DNA from: Hyphomicrobium_A sp963776675
GTDB taxonomy: Bacteria > Pseudomonadota > Alphaproteobacteria > Rhizobiales > Hyphomicrobiaceae
Direction of reading: 5' to 3'
Assembly (NCBI GenBank): GCA_963776675.1
Contig: CAVZNR010000036.1
Coordinates: forward strand, 1 to 64,000
Length of the DNA stretch: 64,000 bases
Positions 8,775-17,369 of the stretch are shown in pieces (positions within the stretch are counted from its first letter, which is position 1; each line of letters begins with the position of its first letter). The notes below the pieces were generated by a model. That model did no database searches. It had not been told where the DNA came from and saw only the letters and a program-made list of their open reading frames with translations. Made by a program: the position numbers and the translations under genes.

Positions 8775-10960
8775 CCATGAACATTCTCCACCGCCACGCT
8801 CCAGATCTGTCGCGCAGATCCTTCCTCAAGGCCGGCGCAGCCGTCGGCGGAGGACTGATCATCGGCTGGGTGCCGGCAGCTTCCGCCGCCGAAGAAACGG
8901 CCGACGGTGTTTTCGCACCCAATGCCTTTGTGCGCATCGATCGCACGGGCAAGGTGACCGTCATCTCGCCATCGGTGGAGATGGGCCAGGGCACCTATAC
9001 GGCGCTGCCGATGCTGGTTGCGGAGGAGCTCGATGTCGACATGAGCCAGGTCGGAGTCGACCATGCCCCACCGGACAACAAGCTTTACGCCAATTCCATA
9101 GCATTTAACGAGCAGATCACCGGTGGATCGACCGCAGTGCGCGCCTTCTTCAAGCCGATGCGCGAGGCGGGCGCCGCCGCACGGCAGATGCTGATCGCGG
9201 CAGCCGCGACGAAGCTCGGTGTCGCTGCGGACGAATTGACCACCGAATCCGGCGAGGTCGTGCACGCCAGATCCAGTCAGCGCGTGGGCTACGGAGCACT
9301 GGCGGACGCAGCAGCGAAGCTGCCCGTGCCGACAAACGTCGCGCTCAAGGAGCCGAGCCAGTTCCGCATCATCGGCACGCCGGCGAAGCGGCTCGACGTC
9401 GCCGGCAAGGTCGATGGCACCGCCGTCTATGGCATCGACGTCAAGGTGCCGGGCATGAAGATAGCCGCGCTGGCAACATCGCCGGTCTTCGGCGGCAAGC
9501 TGGTATCAGTAGACGAGGCCGCGGCACTGGCCATCCCCGGCGTGCACCAAGTGGCAAAGCTCGACGACGCCGTCGCCGTCATTGCCGATCACTATTGGGC
9601 CGCAAAAACGGGTCTGGAGGCCGCCAAGCCCAAGTTCGATGCCGGCCCGAATGCGAACCTCTCGACGGCTGATGTCGTGGCTGCGCTGGCAAAGGCCTCC
9701 GAGCGCGAAGGCGCCGTGGGCCAGTCGATCGGCGATGCGTCAGGGGCGCTGGACAAGGCGGCGACCAAAGTCGAAAGCATCTACGAGAACCCGTTTCTCG
9801 CGCACACCACCATGGAGCCGATCAACTGCACCGTGCACGTGAGGCCGGATGGCTGCGATATCTGGGTCGGCACGCAGGTTCCCACACGTGCGCAGAGCGC
9901 GGTGGCGGACGCGCTCGGCCTGAAGCCGGAACAGGTGCGCGTTCATAATCATTTGCTGGGTGGCGGCTTCGGACGGCGCCTGGAGCACGAGTTTATCGTG
10001 CAGGCCGCGCGTTTCGCCCAGCAGTCCAAGGATCCGATCAAGATCGTCTGGAGCCGCGAGGAGGACGTCCAGCACGACATGTACCGGCCATACTACTACG
10101 ATCGCATCAGCGCCGGACTCGACGAGCAGGGGAAGATCGTCGCCTGGAAGCATCGCATCGTCGGCTCGTCGATCGTCGCGCGCTTTGCGCCGCCGGCGTT
10201 CAAGAATGATCTCGATTTCGATGCCGTCGACGGTTCCATCGACCTCGTCTACGACATTCCCAACTTCTACGTCGATTATGTGCGCGAGGAGCCGCCCGGC
10301 ATTCCGACCGCCTTCTGGCGGGGCGTCGGGCCGACGCGCTCCGGCTACGTCGTCGAGAGCTTCATCGACGAGCTGGCCGCCGCCGCCAAGCAGGATCCCG
10401 TCGCCTTCCGGCGGGCGCTTCTCGGCAAGTCGCCAAGAGCCATGCACGTGATGGAGCGCGCCGCCGAGCTCGCCGGATGGGGCACGCCGCTTCCTACCGG
10501 CAAGGGCCGCGGCATCTCGGTCATGCACGCCATGGCGAGCTACCTCGCCCAGGTCGCCGAGGTGACCGTTGCCGACAACGGCGAGGTGCATGTCGACCGG
10601 GTCGTCTGCGTCATCGACACAGGCCTGGTCGTCAATCCCGACACCGTCGTCGCGCAAATGCAGAGCGGCATCATTTTCGGCATCACGGCGGTGCTCTGGG
10701 GTGAGATCACGCTCAAGGACGGGCGCGTCGAGCAATCGAACTTCGACGACTACCGCATGCTGCGCATCAACGAGGCGCCGAAAATCGAGGTCGAGGTGGT
10801 CAAGAGCGGAGAGGATCCCGGCGGCATCGGCGAGCCCGGCACCTGCGCCTTGGCGCCCGCGGTGCTCAACGCCGTCTATGACGCAACGGGCGTGCGGCTG
10901 CGCAAGCTGCCGATCAAGCCCGAACTGTTGACGTCCACCCCAGGAGCGCCGCGTGGCTAA
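8771..10960 (+). CDS. Molybdenum hydroxylase large subunit, IorB-like, Tat-exported (copy 2)
   Basis: An intact 729-residue Mo subunit. A Tat signal (SRRSFLKAGAAVGGG) ends near PAASAA. The family motifs are GGGFGRRLEHEF, WRGVGPTRSGYVVES and GGIGEPGTCALAPAV, with the catalytic Glu in GEPG. Compared with copy 1 the two are clearly homologous but divergent throughout, so this is an old duplication rather than a recent one. The start is taken at the ATGA overlap with the small subunit; an ATG two codons later is equally possible. Electrons probably pass on to the di-haem cytochrome encoded next. The substrate is unknown. Confidence 0.92.
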   Translation: MTMNILHRHAPDLSRRSFLKAGAAVGGGLIIGWVPAASAAEETADGVFAPNAFVRIDRTGKVTVISPSVEMGQGTYTALPMLVAEELDVDMSQVGVDHAPPDNKLYANSIAFNEQITGGSTAVRAFFKPMREAGAAARQMLIAAAATKLGVAADELTTESGEVVHARSSQRVGYGALADAAAKLPVPTNVALKEPSQFRIIGTPAKRLDVAGKVDGTAVYGIDVKVPGMKIAALATSPVFGGKLVSVDEAAALAIPGVHQVAKLDDAVAVIADHYWAAKTGLEAAKPKFDAGPNANLSTADVVAALAKASEREGAVGQSIGDASGALDKAATKVESIYENPFLAHTTMEPINCTVHVRPDGCDIWVGTQVPTRAQSAVADALGLKPEQVRVHNHLLGGGFGRRLEHEFIVQAARFAQQSKDPIKIVWSREEDVQHDMYRPYYYDRISAGLDEQGKIVAWKHRIVGSSIVARFAPPAFKNDLDFDAVDGSIDLVYDIPNFYVDYVREEPPGIPTAFWRGVGPTRSGYVVESFIDELAAAAKQDPVAFRRALLGKSPRAMHVMERAAELAGWGTPLPTGKGRGISVMHAMASYLAQVAEVTVADNGEVHVDRVVCVIDTGLVVNPDTVVAQMQSGIIFGITAVLWGEITLKDGRVEQSNFDDYRMLRINEAPKIEVEVVKSGEDPGGIGEPGTCALAPAVLNAVYDATGVRLRKLPIKPELLTSTPGAPRG

Positions 10961-10996
10961 AAGCGCGCTCGGTCGGCAAGGTTTGAGGAGGCACGC

Positions 10997-11608
10997 ATGA
11001 AGGCATTTCTGGTATGGCTCGCCGGCGCGCTGATGATCGTCGCCACCGGCATTGCCGTATCTGCGCGCGCGCCCGAGCCCGCTCAGGTGCTGAAGCCCGT
11101 ATCGGCCTTTGCCGGCATCGCCGACAAGCAGGAGCGCTCCGTCGCCCTGTTCAACGAGGCGGGCAAGGTGATCCAGTCGCCACGCTGCGTGAACTGCCAC
11201 CCGGCCGGCGATCGGCCACACCAAGGCGACGACAGCCACCTGCATCAGCCCCTCGTCGTGCGCGGCATCGACGGCTTCGGTGCCGTCGGCATGCGCTGCA
11301 CCACCTGCCATGGGCCGGCGAACTTCGATCCCGGCGGCGTTCCCGGCAATCCGAAGTGGCATCTGGCACCGCTGGAGATGGCGTGGGTCGGCAAGTCGCT
11401 GGGCGAGATCTGCACGCAAATCAAAGATAAGGATCGCAACGGCGGCATGAGCATGGACGAGCTCGTCCATCATATGGCCGAGGACGATCTCGTGGGCTGG
11501 GGCTGGCACCCCGGTGTCGGCCGCACGCCGGCTCCGGGAACGCAGAAAGAGTTCGGCGCGCTCATCAAGGCCTGGGTGGACAGCGGCGCCGCCTGTCCGG
11601 CCTCCTAA
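10997..11608 (+). CDS. Exported di-haem cytochrome c-like protein
   Basis: A 203-residue protein with an N-terminal hydrophobic signal (residues ~4-24) and two haem c motifs, CVNCHP and CTTCHG. The segment between them is rich in histidine. A strong ribosome binding site, GAGGAGG, precedes the ATG. Because it lies between Tat-exported molybdenum hydroxylases and their maturation gene, it is the likely periplasmic electron acceptor for those enzymes. I do not recognise a closer named family. The spacing of the two CxxCH motifs (about 40 residues) is short for two full cytochrome c domains, so this is one compact di-haem domain. Confidence 0.75.
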   Translation: MKAFLVWLAGALMIVATGIAVSARAPEPAQVLKPVSAFAGIADKQERSVALFNEAGKVIQSPRCVNCHPAGDRPHQGDDSHLHQPLVVRGIDGFGAVGMRCTTCHGPANFDPGGVPGNPKWHLAPLEMAWVGKSLGEICTQIKDKDRNGGMSMDELVHHMAEDDLVGWGWHPGVGRTPAPGTQKEFGALIKAWVDSGAACPAS

Positions 11609-11635
11609 TGGCCCGCATCGCAAGGAAGACGTGAG

Positions 11636-12664
11636 ATGAACGTCGTCGTCACCAAAGACCCGAAGTCGTCGGCAACGCAGGCGGGCGATCCCATCGAGGT
11701 CGCACGCAAATGGATCGACGAGCACGGCAAGGTCGCGCTGGCGACCGTCGTCTCGACCTGGGGCTCGGCGCCGGTGCCGGTCGGCGGCCAGCTCGTCGTC
11801 GGCCCCGACGACCGCTTTCAGGGCTCGGTCTCCGGCGGCTGCGTCGAAGCCGACGTGATCGCCGAGGCCGCCGACGTCATGGCCGGCGGACGCCCGCAGC
11901 TTCTGGAGTTCGGCGTCGCGGAGGAGACGGCCTGGCGCGCCGGGCTGCCGTGCGGCGGCACCATCAAGGTTCTGCTGGAGCCGCTCGCGCGGGCTCGCGA
12001 TGCCGGCTATCTCGACCAGGTTCTGGCGGCGCGGCGGAAACGGACGCCGCTTGCCGTGATGACCAACGTCGTGACCGGAACGCGGCACGTGTTCGCACCC
12101 GATACGGCCCCACCCCCCGAGGCGGCCGAGTGTCTCAAGAGCGGCGACAGCCGCCTGCTCGACCTGCCCGAAGGGAGCATCTTCGTGCAGGCGCTGCTGC
12201 CGACCGTGCGCGTGGTCATCGCCGGCGGCACCAATATCGGACAGGTGCTCGCCGGCCTCGCCCGCCAGGTCGGCTACGACGTGATCGTCGTCGATCCGCG
12301 CGCAGCGTTCGTGACCGAGGAGCGCTTCGGCGATACCAGCGCCCGCGCCGAATGGCCCGAGGTCTCGCTCGCCACCCTGGGGCTCGACGCACGCACGGCG
12401 GTGGTGGCCCTCACCCACGCCGCCCATATCGACGACGAGGCGCTGCGCGCTGCGTTGCGGTCCGACTGCCTCTATATCGGCGCGCTCGGCTCCAAGCGGA
12501 CGCACGCCAAGCGGCTGGAGCGGCTCAGCGCCGCCGGCTTCGACGCCGAGGCGCTGGCGCGCATCCATGCCCCCATCGGGCTTGCCATCGGCGCCAAAGG
12601 ACCTGCTGAGATCGCGGTGTCGATCTTGGGCGAGATCATCAAGATCGCGCGCGGAGCGGTGTGA
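11636..12664 (+). CDS. XdhC/CoxI-family molybdenum cofactor insertion protein
   Basis: A 342-residue XdhC-like maturation factor. XdhC proteins bind sulfurated molybdenum cofactor and load it into xanthine-dehydrogenase-family enzymes. The N-terminal XdhC/CoxI domain shows WGSAPVPVGGQL, GSVSGGCVEADV and GLPCGGTIKVLLEPL. The C-terminal half is a Rossmann-like domain with VVIAGGTNIGQVLAGLA and YIGALGSKRTHAKRL. It follows the hydroxylase genes and overlaps the MocA-like gene by one base (TGATG at 12662-12666), so cofactor chemistry and enzyme production are coupled in one operon. It acts in the cytoplasm before Tat export. Confidence 0.9.
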   Translation: MNVVVTKDPKSSATQAGDPIEVARKWIDEHGKVALATVVSTWGSAPVPVGGQLVVGPDDRFQGSVSGGCVEADVIAEAADVMAGGRPQLLEFGVAEETAWRAGLPCGGTIKVLLEPLARARDAGYLDQVLAARRKRTPLAVMTNVVTGTRHVFAPDTAPPPEAAECLKSGDSRLLDLPEGSIFVQALLPTVRVVIAGGTNIGQVLAGLARQVGYDVIVVDPRAAFVTEERFGDTSARAEWPEVSLATLGLDARTAVVALTHAAHIDDEALRAALRSDCLYIGALGSKRTHAKRLERLSAAGFDAEALARIHAPIGLAIGAKGPAEIAVSILGEIIKIARGAV

Positions 12665-13260
12665 TGGCCGACCTTGCCGCGCTTGTGCTGGCGGCCGGCG
12701 CCTCGCAGCGATTTGGCACCTCCAACAAGCTGCTGGCGGAGGTCGGGGGACGCCCGCTCGTGCGCGGCGTGGTGGAGGAGATCTTAGCAAGCGGCGTCGC
12801 CGACGTGACCGTCGTCACCGGCTGTGAAGCACCGCTGATCGAGGACGCGCTCGCGGGCCTGCAGGTCGCCTACGTCCACAACGCCGGCTGGGAGACGGGC
12901 ATGGGCGCGTCGATCGCGTGCGGGGTGGCGGCACTGGACCGCCGCTACGCGGGCGCCTTCATCGTGCCGGCGGACATGCCGTTCCTGAAGGCTGGCCTTT
13001 TTCGCGACCTTGCGCGCGCGTTCCAGTCACGCCAGGCGCACATGATCGTCTATCCGGCGCTGACCGACGGCGCACAGCGCAACCCCGTTCTTTGGCCGCA
13101 GCGGTTTTTCTCCGCGCTCGCGGGTCTGCAGGGGCCGCAGGGCGGGCGCGCGCTCCTGCAAAGTCTCAAGGCCGAATGCGTGGCCGAGACGGTCGACGAT
13201 CCCCGCCTTTTTGCCGACATCGACACACAAGCCGAGCTGAGCGCCGCGCAACAGACCTAG
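12664..13260 (+). CDS. Molybdenum cofactor cytidylyltransferase, MocA-like
   Basis: A 198-residue nucleotidyltransferase of the MobA/MocA family, with the signature LAAGASQRFGTSNKLL at the N-terminus, ETGMGASIACGV, and PADMPFL carrying the metal-binding Asp. MocA proteins transfer CMP to molybdopterin to make molybdopterin cytosine dinucleotide, the cofactor form used by isoquinoline-oxidoreductase-type enzymes, which fits this operon. A GTG at 12661, one codon earlier, is an alternative start. It is the last gene before two strong hairpins and a convergent gene. Confidence 0.85.
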   Translation: MADLAALVLAAGASQRFGTSNKLLAEVGGRPLVRGVVEEILASGVADVTVVTGCEAPLIEDALAGLQVAYVHNAGWETGMGASIACGVAALDRRYAGAFIVPADMPFLKAGLFRDLARAFQSRQAHMIVYPALTDGAQRNPVLWPQRFFSALAGLQGPQGGRALLQSLKAECVAETVDDPRLFADIDTQAELSAAQQT

Positions 13261-13274
13261 CTCCTGAAATGAAA

Positions 13275-13430
13275 ACGCCGCACGACAAAGGTGGACCCCG
13301 AAAGGTCCACCAAGGTCGATGCGGCAGGGACCGCAGATAGCGGCCGGGGAGGTCGTGAAGGTAGAGCTCAAAGCCCGCGGGATCCCCGCCTAAGGCGGCG
13401 GGTGGCTGAGTGTTCGGATCCCGCGGGCTG
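13275..13430 (+). terminator. Two consecutive strong hairpins between convergent genes (probable terminator region)
   Basis: The first hairpin (13275-13324) has an 8-bp perfect inner stem, GGTGGACC/GGTCCACC, extended by pairing of GCCGCA with TGCGGC. The second has 14-bp perfect arms at 13372-13385 and 13416-13429, with a small inner stem (13386-13398), and is followed by TGTTTGTGTC. They lie 15 bases after the Mo operon and before the convergent secreted-protein gene. A bidirectional terminator is the simplest reading; a structured small RNA is possible. Confidence 0.5.
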
Positions 13431-13477
13431 TTTGTGTCATCGAGACAGAAAGCCGATCTCTTGGGAGAACGTTCGGC

Positions 13478-13768
13478 TTAGTCCTCGATGTCCTTCTGCT
13501 CCTCGGTCGGGATGGACTCGCCACCCTTCATGCTCGGCTCCTTGACGTCCGGGCCGGGCGAGTTGCCGAGCTGCATGCGCTCCTGATCTTCGATGGGAAG
13601 ATCGGGGCCCTTCGAGGCACCCGGATCGACGTCCGGCTGCGACGAGTCATTGAGCTGATCCTGCTCTTCCTGCACGATGGGATCTTCGGCATAGGCAACG
13701 GGCGCCATGGCGAACAGTGCCAGCGCGCTCGAGGCCGCGAGAACCGAGAGGGTCTTCTTGGTCGACAT
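13478..13768 (-). CDS. Small acidic secreted protein, unknown function
   Basis: A 96-residue protein. A Sec signal (KKTLSVLAASSALALFA, cleavage likely after VAYA) leaves a mature chain of about 68 residues that is rich in Asp, Glu, Pro, Ser and Gln, without cysteine and probably disordered. Charge and composition suggest a periplasmic or surface polypeptide. I do not recognise a family. It resembles, in design and signal peptide, the protein at 28976-29233. The AT-rich upstream region 13769-13920 probably holds its promoter. Confidence 0.65.
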   Translation of the reverse strand: MSTKKTLSVLAASSALALFAMAPVAYAEDPIVQEEQDQLNDSSQPDVDPGASKGPDLPIEDQERMQLGNSPGPDVKEPSMKGGESIPTEEQKDIED

Positions 13769-14000
13769 GATTTCTCAACTCCACAAATATCAAATTGTCA
13801 CGATCTCACCTTCGACCGCTGAAGACACAGCATCTCGAATGTGCCACCGTCCGACGCCCGAAATTTAGGCGTAAAATTCCTAAGGTTCCGCTCGCCTAAA
13901 TCCGACAATTGCAGTGAAAAGGGGATGTATTGACGCTTCGCCAGGTGCGGCGGGATAGACACCGTTCAAGCCGCCAGGAACGCGGCGCAGAAACGTGACG

Positions 14001-14033
14001 GGGCCGGACGTGATGTCCGACCCCGCCGTTTCC
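14001..14033 (-). terminator. Hairpin downstream of pqqC
   Basis: A GC-rich inverted repeat (GGGGCCGGAC...GTCCGACCCC) lies about 20-50 bases after the pqqC stop codon on the minus strand. There is only a weak T-rich stretch behind it, so termination is plausible but not certain. Confidence 0.4.
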
Positions 14034-14055
14034 TCCCGCCGTGTCGGCCTCGTTG

Positions 14056-14820
14056 TTATGCGATCTCCGGACGGAAGGCGCCCGGCGGAATGTTCCCCTC
14101 CACATAGGCATGCTGAAGCGCGTCGAGCTGCGCCCACAGCACGTTGCACTTGAAGCGCACCGCGGCGACGCATGCCTCCTGCTCCTCGCGGCTCTTGGCA
14201 TTTTTCTTGACGTACTCCAGCGCAAACGTGGCATCGCGCGGGGCTTGGGCGAGGCGGCGCTTGAAGTAGGCCAGCACGTCGTCGGAGATGAAATCGTAGT
14301 TCTCCAGCATGCCGGCGATGCGCTCGCGATGGATCGAAGGCGCGAACAGCTCGGTGAGCGATGACGCGATGGCGGCGGTCAACGGCTGCTCGCGCACGAA
14401 ATGCACGTAGGCCTCGACCGCAAAACGGGTTGCCGGCAGCGCCCCTTGCATTGAGGTTACAGCGTCGCGGTCGAGCCCGAGCCCATCGGTGAGGACGAGC
14501 CAGCGTTCGATGCCGCCGGGCTCATCGGGAGGCAATCCGTCGTGGTCGTGCACGCGGTGCAGCCATTCGCGCCTGAGCTCGCGGTCGTGCACGCGGCTGA
14601 TCAGGGCGGCATCCTTGCGCGGCACCGCCTCCTGGTAGCAGTAACGGTTGAGCGCCCACGCCTGCACCTGGCCTTTGGTCAGCTTGCCGCCGTGCAGAAG
14701 CTTATGAAACGGGTGCTTGTCGTGGTAGCGCTCGGCGCCGACGGCGCGGATGGCAGCCTCGAACGCGTCGAGGCTCATGGGGGCGCTGACCGCCACGTTG
14801 GCGAAACGGCGTTCGCTCAT
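14056..14820 (-). CDS. pqqC: Pyrroloquinoline-quinone synthase PqqC
   Basis: A 254-residue cofactor-less oxidase that performs the last ring closure and eight-electron oxidation in PQQ synthesis. Family sequences include YHDKHPFHKLLHGG, the QVQAWALNRYCYQEAVPRKD stretch, and IERWLVLTDGLGL. The start at 14820 is preceded by AGGAGG. Longer upstream reading frames (to 14934) lack family similarity. No pqqA, B, D or E is nearby, so either the rest of the pathway is elsewhere in the genome or this is a PqqC-like enzyme of another use. The well-kept motifs favour true PqqC. Confidence 0.88.
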   Translation of the reverse strand: MSERRFANVAVSAPMSLDAFEAAIRAVGAERYHDKHPFHKLLHGGKLTKGQVQAWALNRYCYQEAVPRKDAALISRVHDRELRREWLHRVHDHDGLPPDEPGGIERWLVLTDGLGLDRDAVTSMQGALPATRFAVEAYVHFVREQPLTAAIASSLTELFAPSIHRERIAGMLENYDFISDDVLAYFKRRLAQAPRDATFALEYVKKNAKSREEQEACVAAVRFKCNVLWAQLDALQHAYVEGNIPPGAFRPEIA

Positions 14821-15262
14821 CTCAGGCTTTCCTCCTATCGGGGCCAGTCTCGTATCCGGGCCGGCTCGTGTTTCATATGCATGAGGCTCGCCACGCATGC
14901 GCGGCCCACCGCAGAGCGATGGTGGGCACGGCACCTCGCGCTGCCTTGATGCGTCTCAAGCGCGACTGCGACGGCTGGTCGCAAAGCGGATGCCGGCCCC
15001 AATCCGGCGTGATGGCCGGAGTCCCTGAAAAGCTTGATTGCCGGCGCTGCGGCACAGCGTGGGCTCGCGCGGGCCTCACCAAGTCTTGAAGGCGGCCGCC
15101 GGGGGCTTTGAGCGGGCGCGAAACACACCCTTTGCGATCGCCAGGCTTCCGAGCGGCTCACAACGCCTTATATTGATCAGACCCGCCAGGGCTGCCTGGC
15201 GCGGGTAGCATTGTCGCCGGCCTGTTTCGGCTTATAAGTGCCTCTAGCAACAGGCCCAATCC
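14821..15262. other. Intergenic region between divergent pqqC and folE
   Basis: This stretch holds no credible gene; its short open frames overlap one another and resemble nothing. It contains the pqqC ribosome binding site at its left end and, at 15181-15206, an imperfect stem-loop (ACCCG-CCAGG-gctg-CCTGG-CGCGGGT) upstream of folE. The promoters of both genes must lie here, but I cannot place them. Confidence 0.5.
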
Positions 15263-15865
15263 TTGAAAACGAAGCGTAAAGCACCGCCCATGGACCAGAT
15301 CGTTCGCCCCAGCCGCTCGGAAGTCGAGGCGGCCTTCCGCACCATCATCCGCTGGACCGGCGATGACCCCGACCGGGACGGCCTGCGGGAAACGCCTTCG
15401 CGGGTCGCGCGCGCCTTCGAGGAGTATTTCAGCGGCTACGGCGAGGATCCGGAAGCAATCCTGTCCAAGACCTTCACGGAGACCGAAGGCTACGACGAGA
15501 TGATCGCGCTACGCGGCATCCGCTTCGTCAGCCACTGCGAGCATCACATCGCCCCGATCGTCGGCCGCGCCTGGATAGCCTACATCCCCAACGGGCGCGT
15601 GGTCGGCATCTCCAAGCTCGCGCGCATCGTCGACATCTACGCCAAGCGCCTTCAGATTCAGGAGAAGATGACGGCGCAGATCGCCAACGCGATCGAAACG
15701 GTGCTGCAGCCGCAGGGCGTCGGCGTGGTCCTGAAGGCCGAGCACAACTGCATGACGGCCCGCGGCATCATGAAACCCGGCACCGATCTGGTCACCAGCC
15801 GCATGCTCGGCGTGTTCCGCGACAGCGCGATCACGCGCCAGGAATTCATGTCGATGGTGGATTGA
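15263..15865 (+). CDS. folE: GTP cyclohydrolase I
   Basis: A 200-residue type I GTP cyclohydrolase, which converts GTP to dihydroneopterin triphosphate, the first step of tetrahydrofolate and pterin synthesis. Zinc ligands are visible as Cys92 and His95 in SHCEHHIAP and Cys163 in HNCMTARG. The C-terminal TRQEFMSMVD is typical. The length is normal. An internal ATG at codon 10 (MDQIVRP) could be the true start. The gene stands alone and faces the secretion genes convergently. Confidence 0.95.
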   Translation: MKTKRKAPPMDQIVRPSRSEVEAAFRTIIRWTGDDPDRDGLRETPSRVARAFEEYFSGYGEDPEAILSKTFTETEGYDEMIALRGIRFVSHCEHHIAPIVGRAWIAYIPNGRVVGISKLARIVDIYAKRLQIQEKMTAQIANAIETVLQPQGVGVVLKAEHNCMTARGIMKPGTDLVTSRMLGVFRDSAITRQEFMSMVD

Positions 15866-15973
15866 GCGCCACGCTGCGGCCAACCCGCAGCGGCGGTGGA
15901 ATCCGCTGTGAAGGAAATGCGGAGCTCTACTCCGCGACAACGCCCGTCTGCTACAGGCCCTGAGCGGACCCGG

Positions 15974-17311
15974 TCAGCGCTCGGAGAACGCCGCGTCCAT
16001 CCCACGGAAGACCGGCTTCAGCACGTACCTCAGCAGCGACTTGCTTCCCGAGATTATGTCGGCATCGACGGTCATGCCGGGCTGCAGGCGCGAGTAGGGC
16101 GTGAACGCGGCCGAGCCTTTCGGATCGAGCTGGATTACCGCCTTGTAGAAGAGCTGATGATCCGCAGTCTCGAAAGTCGTGGGCGAGATTGATTGAACCT
16201 CGCCTTTGAGCTTCCCGTACTTGGTGAAGTCGAATGCGCTCACTTTGATCTCGGCCTTGTCCCCAACCTTCACGTCGGCGATGTCCTCCGGCTTGATGCG
16301 AACCTCGGCCACGAGGTCGCTGCCGACCGGCACGACGCGCAGGATGCTTTCGCCCGGCGGCACGACCTCGCCCGGCGAGCGCTGGATCAGGTTCTGCACC
16401 CGGCCCCGGATCGGCGAGCGCACCACCAGGCGACTGACCCGGTCGGCCTGTTTTCTGATCGCCTCTTGCACCTCCGCCAGATCGCTCGATGCCTTTGCCC
16501 GCTCCTCACTCCAGAGCTTGCGCGCCTGTGCTTCTGCCTCCCCCAGCGCTGCCTCCGCTTCGGGAAGGGCCTCCTTCGCCATCGCCAGCTTGCGCTCGCT
16601 TTCGCGCAGCTGGATGCGGGCCTGCTCGTAGAGGGTCTCCACCTCCAGCACCTGCTTCCTCGACATGGCGCCTTCCGCGAACAGCGTCTGCCGCCCTTCG
16701 AGGCGCTCCTTCTGCATGTCCGCGAGCCTGGTCTGCATGGGGATCTCCGTTTGCAGCCCAGCAATCTCCGCCTTTCGCTGCGCGATGCGTGTGAGCAGAA
16801 CGTCGCGCTCCTTCGCGCGCTGGCGCAGGCGCGACTGGTACACCTGCTCGTTGTCGGCAAGGAGATCGGCGCTGATCGCGCCCAGCGAGCGGGTATCGAG
16901 TTTGCGATTGGCGAGCAGCGCCTGCGCCCGCGCCTTTTGCAGCGTGAGGTTATCGGCGCGCGCGCGCAGCGCGGCAAGGTCCGCCTCCGTGCCGATCGGG
17001 TGCAGCTTCAGCAACGACTGCCCCTTCTCGACCAATTGTCCCTCGCTTACGAGAATGCGGTCGACGATGCCGCCCTCGAGGTGCTGCACTGGGCGCACCT
17101 CAAACAAGGGCACGAGCTGGCCGTGCGCGACCGAGTGCTCCCTGATCGGTGCTATGGCGGCCCAAAGCAACGCGGCGACGACAAGGATGACGACAATGCG
17201 CATCGACTTGCGGCGCGTGCGAACGGCGGCCGGATCCTCGAACTCGATCGGTGTGGTCAGCCAATCAGGAGTCTCGGCTGGGGCCACCGTGGTGGCGCTT
17301 GTCCTAAACAT
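15974..17311 (-). CDS. Type I secretion periplasmic adaptor, HlyD/PrtE family
   Basis: A 445-residue membrane-fusion protein of a type I secretion system. A short cytoplasmic N-terminus precedes a single TM helix (IVVILVVAALLWAAIAPI). Then come HlyD-type VRPVQHLEGGIVDRILVSEGQ, a long coiled coil (~residues 100-290), VRSPIRGRVQNL closing the lipoyl domain, and a C-terminal beta domain ending near RYVLKPVFRGMD. The start is placed at MFRTSATT, after an AAGAGA element. A longer frame to 17443 would run into the ABC gene. It follows the two ABC subunits and should bridge them to a TolC-like channel, which is not in this window. Confidence 0.9.
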   Translation of the reverse strand: MFRTSATTVAPAETPDWLTTPIEFEDPAAVRTRRKSMRIVVILVVAALLWAAIAPIREHSVAHGQLVPLFEVRPVQHLEGGIVDRILVSEGQLVEKGQSLLKLHPIGTEADLAALRARADNLTLQKARAQALLANRKLDTRSLGAISADLLADNEQVYQSRLRQRAKERDVLLTRIAQRKAEIAGLQTEIPMQTRLADMQKERLEGRQTLFAEGAMSRKQVLEVETLYEQARIQLRESERKLAMAKEALPEAEAALGEAEAQARKLWSEERAKASSDLAEVQEAIRKQADRVSRLVVRSPIRGRVQNLIQRSPGEVVPPGESILRVVPVGSDLVAEVRIKPEDIADVKVGDKAEIKVSAFDFTKYGKLKGEVQSISPTTFETADHQLFYKAVIQLDPKGSAAFTPYSRLQPGMTVDADIISGSKSLLRYVLKPVFRGMDAAFSER

Positions 17312-17369
17312 CAAATCTCTTCTCGGCGGGAGCTGGGAGAGGTTGGAGCAAGCAGACGCGCCCATCTTG

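Noticed and set aside
9740..12790. A minus-strand open frame of 1016 codons opposite the Mo subunit copy 2, cytochrome, XdhC and MocA genes
   Set aside because: It is an antisense shadow caused by high GC content; its translation is Arg/His/Asp-rich without family sequence, while the plus strand holds four clear genes.
13372..13429. tRNA-like shape: GCCCGCG/CGCGGGC ends with an inner TTCGGATCC
   Set aside because: The folded unit is only 57 bases, lacks D and anticodon arms of proper size, and has no recognisable T-loop; it is better explained as a hairpin of the terminator region.
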